Below, one piece after another: positions 13,455-21,415 of a stretch of DNA of 34,938 nt. Position numbers and translations under genes: made by a program. The notes under the pieces were generated by a model, which did not search any database, had not been told where the DNA came from, and saw nothing but the letters and a program-made list of their open reading frames with translations. Position 1 is the stretch's first letter; each line of letters opens with the position of its first letter. The DNA lies in the IMG/VR virus record IMGVR_UViG_3300033233_000105, positions 1-34,938 of that record; one strand, written 5' to 3'. This DNA comes from a virus.

Positions 13455-15332
13455 TTGATTTACACAAATGTAAAAACAATAAGTCTAAGTAAAATAAAAG
13501 CTAAGAAGCTTGTTTTTAGTGATATGCTAAAAATGATAAAAGCAAGCAAAGAAATTTATATAGACACAGAAACTTGTGGCAAGAATTTTAACTATCAAGA
13601 GCATGTAGATTCATATGTACATTTACAAATTCAAAATGGAAAAAAAATAACTGCTACAACAAAAAAATCTGCTGAGAAGTATGCACAAGAAATTCAAAAA
13701 GAACTAGCTTTGGATCCTCATAGAAGTGATGTTCGTTTATTTCAAATTGCAACAGACAAAGATGATATATTTGTTATTGATACTTTTGTTGCAACAAAAA
13801 AAGAAATAAATAGTCTTATAAAAACTATAAGTGATAAGCCTATGTGTGGTCAAAATATTAAATTTGATTTGAAAGTTATTAAAGCAAATTATAAAGAGTT
13901 CACTTGGACTGAGCTCTTTGACACTATGATTGCTTTTAGAATGATTAGAGCTTATCAAACTACAGAGTATGTTAAAGCACATCTTGCTAATGTAGTTCAA
14001 TTTCATTTAGGTATTGAATTACTTAAAGGCCATGGAGCTGATGATTGGTCACAGCCAATAACAGATGAACAATTTATCTATAGTGTTGAAGATGTTAAAT
14101 ACTTAAAGCAAACTGCGTTGAAACAAATAAATGAATTAAACAACAATAGTGTTAGACAAGTAATTAAAGGTTATTTTAATAATCAATTATTCGATGTTGT
14201 TTCTATAATTGAAATGAAGTTCATCAGTGTTCTTATTACAACTGAGCTTAAAGGTGTTCCACTTAATATTAAAGGCTTAAAAGAAAGAGCTATCATTGTT
14301 GAAAAAGAACTTACACAAGTGTCAAAAATTTTTAAGGATAATGATGTTAATACTTCAAGTCCTAAACAGTTAATGGATTTTATAGACAAGATGTGTCCTG
14401 ATATAAATATTATGTCAACAAGCAAAGAAGCGCTTGAACGCCATAGAAAAAATAAACTTATTGAAGATTTACTACTAGTTAAAAAGTTACAAAAAGAATT
14501 TCAAATGATTACTGATTATATAACTATTTGGCATAGAGATGGAATTATATATCCAAACTTTCAACAGATAAGAGCACCAACAGGCAGAATGAGTTGTTAT
14601 GACCCAAACTTGCAACAAATACCTAGACACTTAAAAAATCTTTTCTACTTAGCAAGTTCAGATAATCCAATATTTAGAATTGACTATCCGTCTATTGAAG
14701 CTAGGACTGGTGGAGTTATTATGCAAGATCAAGAAATAATTCGTATATTCAAAGAAGGAAAAGATATGCATATTGAAACTGCTGCAGCATTCTTGCATAA
14801 AAAGCCTGATGAAGTTACAAGTGAAGAAAGAAGAAAAGCTAAAGCAGCAAACTTTGGTTTTTTATTTGGCATGGGTGCCAAAACTTATGTTGATTATGCT
14901 TATCAAAGTTATGGATTAAACTTAACTTTTGAAGAGTCAGTTAATACACGTAATTTGTATTTGAAAAGATATAAAGGTGTTGCAGCTTTTCATAATAAAA
15001 CAAGTTTATTGCTTAGAGACAATCGTGAGTATATAGGAAGAACTATTCTTGGTAGAAAAATGATGATTGATCAGTTTACAAATGGAAATAATTATCCTGT
15101 ACAAGGGAGCGCAATTGATATTCTTAAATTAGCTGCAGGACTTTTTTATTACAGTTGTAAAGAAAAACAAATTGATGCTACAATTATTAACATAGTTCAT
15201 GATGAGCTTGTTGTAATAACAACAAAGAAAGATAAACAAATTGCTCAAGCACAGTTGAAAGATTCTATGGAACGTGCTGCTAACTTTGCAATGCCACAAT
15301 TCAAAACAGAGTGTGAAGTTCAAGAGCTATAG
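13455..15332 (+). CDS. polA: Family A DNA polymerase with 3'-5' exonuclease
   Basis: The 625-residue protein has a proofreading domain (IDTET with Asp37/Glu39; GQNIKFDL; YSVED with Tyr209/Asp213) and a family A polymerase domain: motif A DYPSIEAR (Asp410), motif B RRKAKAANFGFLFG (Lys463, Phe467) and motif C VHDEL (His582-Glu584). There is no 5'-3' exonuclease domain, typical of phage polymerases. Compared with the usual DYSQIELR and NFGxxYG, motif A has Ser and Ala changes and motif B has Phe471 where Tyr766 of E. coli Pol I would be. Phe is kept at the 762-equivalent. The TTG start follows AAAGGA. Confidence 0.92.
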   Translation: MIYTNVKTISLSKIKAKKLVFSDMLKMIKASKEIYIDTETCGKNFNYQEHVDSYVHLQIQNGKKITATTKKSAEKYAQEIQKELALDPHRSDVRLFQIATDKDDIFVIDTFVATKKEINSLIKTISDKPMCGQNIKFDLKVIKANYKEFTWTELFDTMIAFRMIRAYQTTEYVKAHLANVVQFHLGIELLKGHGADDWSQPITDEQFIYSVEDVKYLKQTALKQINELNNNSVRQVIKGYFNNQLFDVVSIIEMKFISVLITTELKGVPLNIKGLKERAIIVEKELTQVSKIFKDNDVNTSSPKQLMDFIDKMCPDINIMSTSKEALERHRKNKLIEDLLLVKKLQKEFQMITDYITIWHRDGIIYPNFQQIRAPTGRMSCYDPNLQQIPRHLKNLFYLASSDNPIFRIDYPSIEARTGGVIMQDQEIIRIFKEGKDMHIETAAAFLHKKPDEVTSEERRKAKAANFGFLFGMGAKTYVDYAYQSYGLNLTFEESVNTRNLYLKRYKGVAAFHNKTSLLLRDNREYIGRTILGRKMMIDQFTNGNNYPVQGSAIDILKLAAGLFYYSCKEKQIDATIINIVHDELVVITTKKDKQIAQAQLKDSMERAANFAMPQFKTECEVQEL

Positions 15333-15349
15333 GAGACAAAACTTATGTG

Positions 15350-15374
15350 TTTACTAATTTATAAAATTAGTAAA
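15350..15374. terminator. A+T-rich hairpin after the polymerase gene
   Basis: TTTACTAATTT pairs perfectly with AAATTAGTAAA across a 3-base loop. It starts 18 bases after the polymerase stop. It is symmetric but A+T-rich and lacks a following T run, so it may be a weak terminator or an RNA-stabilising structure. Confidence 0.4.
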
Positions 15375-15444
15375 TTATAAACATAGAATTATTTACTTTA
15401 ATTTTTTTTATAATAAAAAGTTGAAGAGAAAAGAAGTATTTTAT

Positions 15445-15555
15445 ATGGAACATCTAATTCAATTAACAAGTTTACTTATTACTTTCATATACTTGATTGT
15501 AGTAGTAGCGCTTGTTTTTTTTATAATTAAAATAATGATTAAAAAAATATGGTAA
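15445..15555 (+). CDS. Tiny membrane protein (36 aa)
   Basis: The frame encodes a 36-residue peptide with one long hydrophobic segment (about 8-30, LLITFIYLIVVVALVFFII) and a basic end (KKIW). The upstream AGAGAAAAGAAG is only a weak ribosome site. It overlaps the next frame by 7 bases (ATGGTAA). The single-span design and the similarly built neighbour support it as real, but it is short. Function is unknown. Confidence 0.4.
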   Translation: MEHLIQLTSLLITFIYLIVVVALVFFIIKIMIKKIW

Positions 15556-15722
15556 TACTCATTATAATATTTATGTCTGTTATTGTTATTACTTTAGTAA
15601 TTAAGTATTTAGTTTGGGCGATAATAGTTAAACAAGATCTTATGTTCATGACTAAAGAAAAATTTAGAGAAAAACATCCTTTAGTTTACAGATCTTTATT
15701 AAAACAGAATAAAACAATATAA
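15549..15722 (+). CDS. Small membrane protein (57 aa)
   Basis: The 57-residue product has an N-terminal transmembrane segment (about 2-27, VILIIIFMSVIVITLVI) and a charged C-terminal tail (MTKEKFREKHPLVYRS). It overlaps the preceding tiny gene by 7 bases, suggesting coupling. No ribosome site is visible, consistent with re-initiation. Function is unknown. Two adjacent single-span peptides in a replication operon could be membrane anchors for replication or superinfection-exclusion factors, but that is speculation. Confidence 0.45.
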   Translation: MVILIIIFMSVIVITLVIKYLVWAIIVKQDLMFMTKEKFREKHPLVYRSLLKQNKTI

Positions 15723-15737
15723 TATGCTTAATAAAGC

Positions 15738-15767
15738 TAGTTTTGGATGCATTAAGCTGGCGTGGCG
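15738..15767 (+). repeat. Intergenic GCTGGYGTGGC motif, copy B
   Basis: This carries CATTAAGCTGGCGTGGC preceded by CTAGTTTTGGATG, matching the reverse complement of copy A (4800-4829) at about 26 of 30 positions. It lies 16 bases after the small membrane gene and about 155 bases before the SSB-like start. A 42-codon frame (15724-15852) runs through it, but differences from the other copies would all change the encoded residue. Confidence 0.65.
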
Positions 15768-15922
15768 GGCCTTTTATTCATCCAGAGTATATTTTATTGA
15801 CAGATTCAAAAAACTCTTAAGAAAGGAGTATATGGAGTTTTTTCTAATATAGCCACTACTTGTAATTTATAATAAATATAATAGTCAAAAAAAACAAAAT
15901 GTCGAAAGGACAAAGAATTATT

Positions 15923-16720
15923 ATGGGACTAGAAAAGCGTGAAAAAATTTCTTATCTAAAAATTAGTGATGGCAAAATAAGAATGAAAACAACAAGTGAT
16001 GACCCTGAAGCAGAAGAAAGACATGATGATATAAATAATAGGTTCATGTATGAAAGAGTCTATTCCAGTGTAACCGGTTATCTAAGAGGAATAAATGTTC
16101 AACAACATGATGAGTACGGAACTGCTTATAACTTAATTATTTTTGATCCGGAGAACGGTGAAAAATATTCAGTAACTATAGCAGAGTCTTCTAGATATTT
16201 TCAATCTTTTGTTATGCATCTGCCCAATATCGACTTCAGTCAGCCTGTAAAAATAAAACCATTTAGTTTTAAGAAGGACAATCGTCAGAATCTTGGTATA
16301 GCATTTGAACAAGGTGGTGAGAAAGTTAAAAACTTTTATAAAGACTATAATGAAAAAACGGAAAAAGCTGTTCCTAAAAATGGTTTAGAAGATTTTGATT
16401 TTTCCGAGTGTGAAGATAAACATGATATGAAAATTATGCAAACTAAACTATTGAAGTTTTTAACTACTGAATTGAAGCGTGAGATAAAAAGACTTCTTGC
16501 TTTTACAGAATCCAATCCAACTCTTGATAGTAAAAATGATTCTAATGATTCTAATAATTCTAATGATAATAATGATCAAGAGAAAGAAAAAGAATCTACA
16601 CAAAATAAAAAGAAGTCTAAGTCAGAAAAATCATCTACTAATGAAGCTAAGAAAAAGCTTTCTCAACGTGACATGAAAAAAAATAAAAATAAAACAGATG
16701 ATGATGAGTTACCTTACTAG
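15923..16720 (+). CDS. SSB-like single-stranded DNA-binding protein
   Basis: I choose ATG 15923 because AAAGGA lies upstream of it, while ATG 15899 has none; this gives 265 residues. The N-terminal part (about 1-130) is beta-rich. It is followed by a low-complexity Asn/Asp/Ser segment (repeats of NDSNDSNNSND) and a Lys/Glu/Ser-rich tail ending DDDELPY. The acidic tip followed by a Pro-aromatic end closely recalls the DDDIPF tip that bacterial SSB uses to recruit partners. A replication operon position fits. The core fold was not identified by motif, so SSB function is inferred from tail and context. Confidence 0.6.
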   Translation: MGLEKREKISYLKISDGKIRMKTTSDDPEAEERHDDINNRFMYERVYSSVTGYLRGINVQQHDEYGTAYNLIIFDPENGEKYSVTIAESSRYFQSFVMHLPNIDFSQPVKIKPFSFKKDNRQNLGIAFEQGGEKVKNFYKDYNEKTEKAVPKNGLEDFDFSECEDKHDMKIMQTKLLKFLTTELKREIKRLLAFTESNPTLDSKNDSNDSNNSNDNNDQEKEKESTQNKKKSKSEKSSTNEAKKKLSQRDMKKNKNKTDDDELPY

Positions 16721-16748
16721 TTAGTATGTGTTACAATAACTAATAGTT

Positions 16749-16776
16749 AATGCCACAGTAATTATGCTGTGGCATT
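16749..16776 (+). terminator. Hairpin after the SSB-like gene
   Basis: AATGCCACAG pairs perfectly with CTGTGGCATT (10 bp) across an 8-base loop, 28 bases after the SSB-like stop, followed by ATAATCTTTAAT. It is the right place and shape for a terminator or an attenuator, although the T run is broken. Confidence 0.6.
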
Positions 16777-16816
16777 ATAATCTTTAATAAAAAATATACA
16801 TAAGGAAATAAATAAA

Positions 16817-17404
16817 ATGAACTTATTAGAATTAGAAACTAAAGCAATTGAGTGTGGACTTATTCAACCAGAAACTTTTGGTTTTTATGATGCTATCAGA
16901 GACTTCACAAAAAATATAACTAGTTGTGAAGCTAAACAAACAACAAGTTTAGAAAGAACAAAATTTCTTATAAATATGATTGAAAAAATACTTTCTCTTC
17001 AAGAAGTTATTCTTAAAAAAGAAAATAGTTTTACAATTAACTTAAGTGCATTGAGTATTGTGCAAGAAGAACGTATTAAATGGGAAGAAGAAAATTTTCC
17101 TGGCCAAGTTAACTCACCTGAAAACTACTTATTAGGTGTCACAGAAGAAGTTGGAGAGCTGTGTCACTCATTTCTAAAACGTAAACAACAAATAAGATTA
17201 AATGAAAATCATGACGAGAACATAAAAGATGCTGTTGCTGATATTATGATTTTTTTAGCTGGTTTTTGTAACACTCAACAAATTGATATGGAACAAGAAC
17301 TTCGACGTGTGTGGAATCAAGTTAAGCGACGTAATTGGAAAAAGAATAATATAAATGGTGTTGCTGATAAATCACAATTAGAACTTTTACTTAATAAGGA
17401 CTGA
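16817..17404 (+). CDS. MazG-like nucleotide pyrophosphohydrolase
   Basis: The 195-residue protein has an unassigned N-terminal half and a C-terminal all-helical MazG-like domain: VTEEVGELCHS (about 109-119), then DAVADIMIFLAGF (about 136-148), giving the metal-binding EExE ... D..D pattern. The MazG group hydrolyses NTPs or dNTPs to monophosphates. In phages it may alter host ppGpp signalling or clean the dNTP pool. AAGGA precedes the ATG. It adds to the nucleotide enzymes at 8385-10354. Which nucleotide it uses is not visible. Confidence 0.75.
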   Translation: MNLLELETKAIECGLIQPETFGFYDAIRDFTKNITSCEAKQTTSLERTKFLINMIEKILSLQEVILKKENSFTINLSALSIVQEERIKWEEENFPGQVNSPENYLLGVTEEVGELCHSFLKRKQQIRLNENHDENIKDAVADIMIFLAGFCNTQQIDMEQELRRVWNQVKRRNWKKNNINGVADKSQLELLLNKD

Positions 17405-17406
17405 TC

Positions 17407-17610
17407 ATGACACGCAAAGAACAATATAAAAAAAATTACAGCTGTCGTAGTGATAAAGTAAGTATTGAAAAAGTTCTTAATTGTGTTAAACTTAATTATC
17501 CTATAAAAAGTGTTGCTACACGCATGGGTGTTTCTTATACAACAGCTAGTAAGTATGTTAAGAAAGCAAAAGAAATATTACAGAAAGAAAACATGGAGGA
17601 AATAAATTAA
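17407..17610 (+). CDS. Small helix-turn-helix protein (67 aa)
   Basis: The 67-residue basic protein contains YPIKSVATRMGVSYTTASKY (about 31-50), a clear helix-turn-helix of the homeodomain/resolvase-like type, followed by KKAKEI. AAGGACTGATCATG is the start context, resembling the ATCATG leaders of the early genes. It lies between the MazG-like gene and the primase gene. A small regulator or a DNA-binding accessory of replication is likely. Its own target is unknown. Confidence 0.6.
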   Translation: MTRKEQYKKNYSCRSDKVSIEKVLNCVKLNYPIKSVATRMGVSYTTASKYVKKAKEILQKENMEEIN

Positions 17611-17611
17611 T

Positions 17612-20104
17612 ATGGAAAATTTATTGTTTGGAAAAGCTCCAGTCTCTGCTAAGAATCCTAAAGTTGAAGTTATTACAGTTGCACAAATCTATAATATGAT
17701 TAAAAAAGATAGTGAACTAAAAAAGAATACTATACTTATAAGAAAAGAACAGAGTCATACAGAGAGAAAGAAATTAAAAGCACAACTATTATCGTATGTA
17801 TTGCCATTCAAATATAAAGAGTTAATAAGAAATAGTAAAAACTTTGAGTCAGCTAACTGTATGTTTTTTGAAGCTGATGATGTTAAAGATATTGATAAAG
17901 TTATTCAGGACATTGAGAAAGACCCTTTGTGTTGTTTATTATACACATCAGTTAGTGGAAATGGTTTTAAGATTCTTGTAAAGTTAAACACAGATGTTGA
18001 TGAGAAGTATCATCTTCGTGTCTATAATGTTTTAAGGCTGATGATAAACAAAAGATTTGATATTGTATTGGACCCGTCTAGCAAGGATATGGCTAGAGTA
18101 CAATATTTATCTTATGACCCAAATTGTATTTATAATAAAGATGCAATTGAAGTTGATGCACTTGAAATAATTAAAAACTTAAAAATAATTGACTCAGCTG
18201 ATAGTGATAAAGCAGTACAAGAAGATTATAACTATGATGATGCACAAATTAAGAGAGCAATAAAACACATAAGAAAGAATGGTTACCTTGATAATAAAGA
18301 TGAACAACTATGGTGGGAGCTGAGTATGTCAATAGCTTCTCTTGGTGAAGCTGGAAGGGAATATTTTCTTTTATTAAGCGAAGATAATCCACAATACCCT
18401 GAGGACACACATCAAGCATTAAATAAAAGATATGATAAATTTCTAAAGTCATGGGGTAACTATCATGATGAAGAACGTATTCTTAATATGAATAGTTTCT
18501 TTAACAAGATACATAAAGTTTTTAATTTTAAGTTGCCACGCACTCAGGGTAAGCATGGAAAAAAGAGTCTAGAGTTTTTATTAGCCGATAAATTTGTGTA
18601 TAAGTATAGAGATCTATTATTGTACGATCATAGTAAAGTTGGTAAAGGAAAAGGCTATGGATGGTACACATGGGCTGGTACTCATTTTGAGTTATCTAAG
18701 AAAGGTGAAGTCTCTGATTTTTATTTGAAGTTCATTGAAGACGAAAAGAAAATTTCTGTTGAAGAGGCTAAAAAGAAAAAACTAAGTGAAAAAAACTTAG
18801 GCATGGATGATGGTACTGAAGATGTTCCTATTAACGTTGAGTCAGTAGATAATTTTTCACTTGTACAAATTGCAAAAGCTGAGTCACGTCGCTTTAGAGA
18901 TTTAACATTAGCGTGGGCTGGTGAGAGAGATGGTTTAGGTGTGCTGCCTGATGAACTTGATAAAGATCAAGATTTGTTCTGCTGCTTAAATGGTGTTATA
19001 GATTTACGAACTCAGCAGTTGCTTACACACTCACCTAAATATAAAATAACTAAAATAAGTAAGACAGTGTATCAGAAGAATGCTAAGTGTCCAAATTGGG
19101 AAAATTTTATAAATAAAATTTCATTCAACAATAGTGATATTTATAAATACATACAGGAAGCTGTTGGTTATACATTGACAGGTCATACGAGCGAGCAATG
19201 TTTATTTTTCTTATATGGCATAGGTGCTAATGGTAAATCAACTTTCCTTGAAGGCTTGAAACTTATCTTTGGTGATTATCAAATTCATGCTAACTATGAA
19301 ACATTTACTAACTTGTCTAAAGATGGTAACTCACATAGTGAAGATGTAGTTAGACTTAAAGGCTCAAGACTTGTTATCTCAAGTGAGATAAATGCTAACA
19401 AGCCGTTGAATGAAAGTGTTATAAAGCAAGTCACTGGTGGTGATGTTATTACTGCAAGAGATCTACATTCAAGCTCAATTGAGTTTACACCTACATTCAA
19501 GTTATGGATTGCAGGCAATCATAAACCGAAGATACAAAACTTTGATCATGGAATAAAGAGAAGAATTTTTATAATTCCATTTGAATATACATTTACACCT
19601 GAAGAAATAAGACCGCAGCATGAAATTATAAATGAATTCAAGCAAGAAAGAAGTGGAATTCTTAACTGGGCGTTGGAAGGAACTAAGCGCTGGGTTAAGC
19701 AAAAGCATTTGAATGTGCCTGATATTGTACTTAATACAACTAAAGAATATTTTCTAGAGAACAATGTTATAGAACAATTTTTGTTAGAATGCTGTAGTGT
19801 TATTGATAAAGAACAAACAAAGACTAGAGGGATAACTCAAGATGCAAAAAAACTTTACTTAGCTTATGTCGATTTTATAAATACTATAAATGAACCTAAG
19901 CTTGGAAGAAATAGTTTTTATAATCGTCTTGAAGAGCTTGGCTATAAAAAAGAAGTTACACCTAAACAACAACTTGCATTCAAAGGATTAAAACTTAAAG
20001 AACAGTTTGTTAATAATAATGGTGATGGGTACAATCAGTACTCAGAAGAAGTAGAAGTAATTGTAAACAATAAAAAAATTAAAATAGATAAGGAGTTGCC
20101 ATGA
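17612..20104 (+). CDS. Primase-helicase (BT4734-like domain, D5-type SF3 helicase)
   Basis: The 830-residue protein has an N-terminal region with FFEADDV and YTSVSGNGFKILVKL (about 85-125), matching the BT4734-like/VirE_N domain; a PriCT_2-like segment (about 210-285, LWWELSMSIASLGEAGRE); a D5_N-like region; and an SF3 helicase domain with Walker A GIGANGKST (536-544), SSEIN (about 590) and KLWIAGNHKPKI (about 628-639). Such proteins synthesise primers and unwind DNA at phage origins. AAGGA-like sequence (GGAGGAAATAAATTAATATG) precedes the start. It overlaps the next gene by ATGA. Confidence 0.85.
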   Translation: MENLLFGKAPVSAKNPKVEVITVAQIYNMIKKDSELKKNTILIRKEQSHTERKKLKAQLLSYVLPFKYKELIRNSKNFESANCMFFEADDVKDIDKVIQDIEKDPLCCLLYTSVSGNGFKILVKLNTDVDEKYHLRVYNVLRLMINKRFDIVLDPSSKDMARVQYLSYDPNCIYNKDAIEVDALEIIKNLKIIDSADSDKAVQEDYNYDDAQIKRAIKHIRKNGYLDNKDEQLWWELSMSIASLGEAGREYFLLLSEDNPQYPEDTHQALNKRYDKFLKSWGNYHDEERILNMNSFFNKIHKVFNFKLPRTQGKHGKKSLEFLLADKFVYKYRDLLLYDHSKVGKGKGYGWYTWAGTHFELSKKGEVSDFYLKFIEDEKKISVEEAKKKKLSEKNLGMDDGTEDVPINVESVDNFSLVQIAKAESRRFRDLTLAWAGERDGLGVLPDELDKDQDLFCCLNGVIDLRTQQLLTHSPKYKITKISKTVYQKNAKCPNWENFINKISFNNSDIYKYIQEAVGYTLTGHTSEQCLFFLYGIGANGKSTFLEGLKLIFGDYQIHANYETFTNLSKDGNSHSEDVVRLKGSRLVISSEINANKPLNESVIKQVTGGDVITARDLHSSSIEFTPTFKLWIAGNHKPKIQNFDHGIKRRIFIIPFEYTFTPEEIRPQHEIINEFKQERSGILNWALEGTKRWVKQKHLNVPDIVLNTTKEYFLENNVIEQFLLECCSVIDKEQTKTRGITQDAKKLYLAYVDFINTINEPKLGRNSFYNRLEELGYKKEVTPKQQLAFKGLKLKEQFVNNNGDGYNQYSEEVEVIVNNKKIKIDKELP

Positions 20105-20481
20105 CACGTGTATTAAAACAAGTGTATGATTTAGATTCTATTACTGTGTTAATGATAACACTTAAGAAAAGTAAAACTGTATTGTACTTAAGATTTAATG
20201 GTGGTTTATTTTTTAGCTTATTTGTTTTTAATAAGATTAAAAGAAAAATACCTGAGCAATATAGCAAGTATAAAAAACTTCTCAGCGGATGGAACACAAC
20301 TTCTATTATAAGATATTTTCTTGAGACAAATGATTCTTATGATATTCCATTGTCTATACAATATAAAGTTAATAAAAAAAATAATTCTAGTTATATCTTT
20401 AATGAGTTTAATAAAAAGGATTTTATACAAACAAATTTACAGCAATTAAAGGAGCAAATAAATGGCACTCTTAAAAAATGA
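20101..20481 (+). CDS. Protein of unknown function (126 aa) coupled to the primase
   Basis: The 126-residue product overlaps the primase stop by ATGA. It is basic, with a beta-rich N-terminus (SITVLMITLKKSKTVLYLRF) and many Lys/Asn/Ser residues later. No motif or clear membrane segment is recognised. Its 3' end carries AAAGGAG for the next gene, which it overlaps by 20 bases. Coupling suggests a replication-linked role. Confidence 0.55.
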   Translation: MTRVLKQVYDLDSITVLMITLKKSKTVLYLRFNGGLFFSLFVFNKIKRKIPEQYSKYKKLLSGWNTTSIIRYFLETNDSYDIPLSIQYKVNKKNNSSYIFNEFNKKDFIQTNLQQLKEQINGTLKK

Positions 20482-20674
20482 ATTCAATCCAACTACTAAC
20501 GTAAGACATAAAATAATTCATAATAATATAGAAAAAATAAATAGAGCTCACTTAAATATTAAAGAGCAATCTATACTTGATAGAATTATAGATAAGAGTA
20601 AAACTAATCCTGAATGTATAAGTACTTCAGAATTTAACTGGTTAAATGATATCGCAAACACTGTTAAATACTGA
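20462..20674 (+). CDS. Small protein of unknown function (70 aa), end of early module
   Basis: AAAGGAG seven bases before ATG supports the start inside the previous gene. The 70-residue product is polar and probably helical (EKINRAHLNIKEQSILDRII). No family is recognised. It is the last gene before the second gene-poor region and copy 2 of the 129-bp repeat. Confidence 0.55.
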   Translation: MALLKNEFNPTTNVRHKIIHNNIEKINRAHLNIKEQSILDRIIDKSKTNPECISTSEFNWLNDIANTVKY

Positions 20675-21094
20675 AAAATTTGAGTAAGAAAAAATGTGCA
20701 AGATAATCAGTGAGAAAAAGTCACTATGTGAATTTGGATTCTAAACACTACCTTATTAATGTTTCTACTGTTTTTATATATACTTTTATATTGCCTTTCG
20801 AAAAAAAATATATATATATAGAATTGTAATGTTAATATAAAAAGAGCCTTAAAAACAATAGAAACAGTAAAGGTATGTGTTTAGACCCTGAATTCTAATC
20901 TGAGTGCGAATACACTTCAAAATAAAATAGTTTTAATAAAAACTACCAACAAAAAATTGCCTACCTATGTTAAATATCAAAATTAAAATTTATTTTTTGT
21001 TTAGTGTTACAGAAATAGAAATACAAGTTTTATTTTTTGTAATAAAAGTTTATGTGTTTGTGTTGACATTTGATTAACTTAAAAAGGATTCTAT
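20675..21094 (+). other. Gene-poor region between early and terminase genes
   Basis: This 420-bp stretch holds copy 2 of the 129-bp repeat inside a longer imperfect palindrome (20730-20895), then A+T-rich DNA with runs such as TTTATTTTTTG. TTGACA occurs at 21063-21068 but no -10 box is correctly spaced before the terminase start. No gene is supported. The place, just upstream of the terminase small subunit, is where pac or cos sites often lie. Confidence 0.6.
20741..20869. repeat. 129-bp palindromic repeat, copy 2
   Basis: It is identical to 1978-2106 except at three positions, all in the arms (TCTACTG versus TCTATTG, GTTTTTAT versus GTTTTCAT, AACAATAG versus AACAGTAG). Here the palindrome extends outward: TCTAAACAC on the left is matched by GTGTTTAGA on the right, and GAATT elements lie at both ends (20730 and 20890). 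Copy 1 lacks the outer right arm. Possible roles are as for copy 1. Confidence 0.85.
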
Positions 21095-21415
21095 ATGCGT
21101 GGCGGAGTTAGACCTAATGCAGGAAATAAAGTTGGCTCTAAATTAAAAGTTCCAACTGAGATGGCTGAAGCAAGACAACTTGTTAATCTCAATAGTAGTG
21201 CATTGATTCAAAAAGCAATTACACTTGCATTAGCTAAGAAGTGTAATGTTGCTGTTCTAATAAAACTTGTTGATAAAATACTACCTTCACTTAACAGTAG
21301 TGATATAAATGCTAATGTTCAAGGTAATACAGTATCTAAAATGGATGAGTCACAGCTAAAACAAATGATAGCAATTATTGCAGCTAGATCTGATGACAAT
21401 GAAATTAAAAGCTGA
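21095..21415 (+). CDS. Terminase small subunit-like protein
   Basis: The 106-residue product starts MRGGVRPNAGNKVGSK, a basic Gly/Pro-rich N-terminus typical of small terminase or associated DNA-binding proteins (GGxRPGAGR pattern), followed by helical segments (SALIQKAITLALAKKCN). AAAAAGGA precedes the ATG. It overlaps the large terminase gene. It would recognise the packaging site and recruit the large subunit. The call relies on the N-terminal pattern and on gene order. Confidence 0.7.
   Translation: MRGGVRPNAGNKVGSKLKVPTEMAEARQLVNLNSSALIQKAITLALAKKCNVAVLIKLVDKILPSLNSSDINANVQGNTVSKMDESQLKQMIAIIAARSDDNEIKS

Larger units (their letters stand above)
15333..15922 (+). other. 590-bp stretch with tiny membrane genes and intergenic motif
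   Basis: After the polymerase stop there is a perfect 11-bp hairpin (15350-15374) and an 11-codon frame with AGGAG that I consider chance, then two small membrane-protein frames (15445-15555 and 15549-15722), then copy B of the repeated GCTGG motif (15738-15767), then A+T-rich sequence up to the SSB-like gene. No convincing promoter is seen. Confidence 0.6.

Noticed and set aside
8830-15332. Complete diaminopurine (Z-genome) pathway
   Set aside because: HD, MazG-like and family A polymerase genes are present, but PurZ is not seen in the window and the HD and MazG families have many other members. Kept only as a hypothesis.
15724-15852. 42-codon frame containing motif copy B, encoding a peptide with GCIKLAWRAFY; copies A and C can be read as similar peptides
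   Set aside because: In copies A and C the frame lacks a usable start, and the differences between copies all change residues, so selection on a peptide is unlikely.
16540-16580. Short direct repeats AATGATTCTAATGATTCT
   Set aside because: They encode the Asn/Asp/Ser low-complexity tail of the SSB-like protein and need no separate explanation.
21063-21097. TTGACA followed by TATATG as a promoter for the terminase operon
   Set aside because: The spacing is 23 bases and the putative -10 overlaps the start codon.
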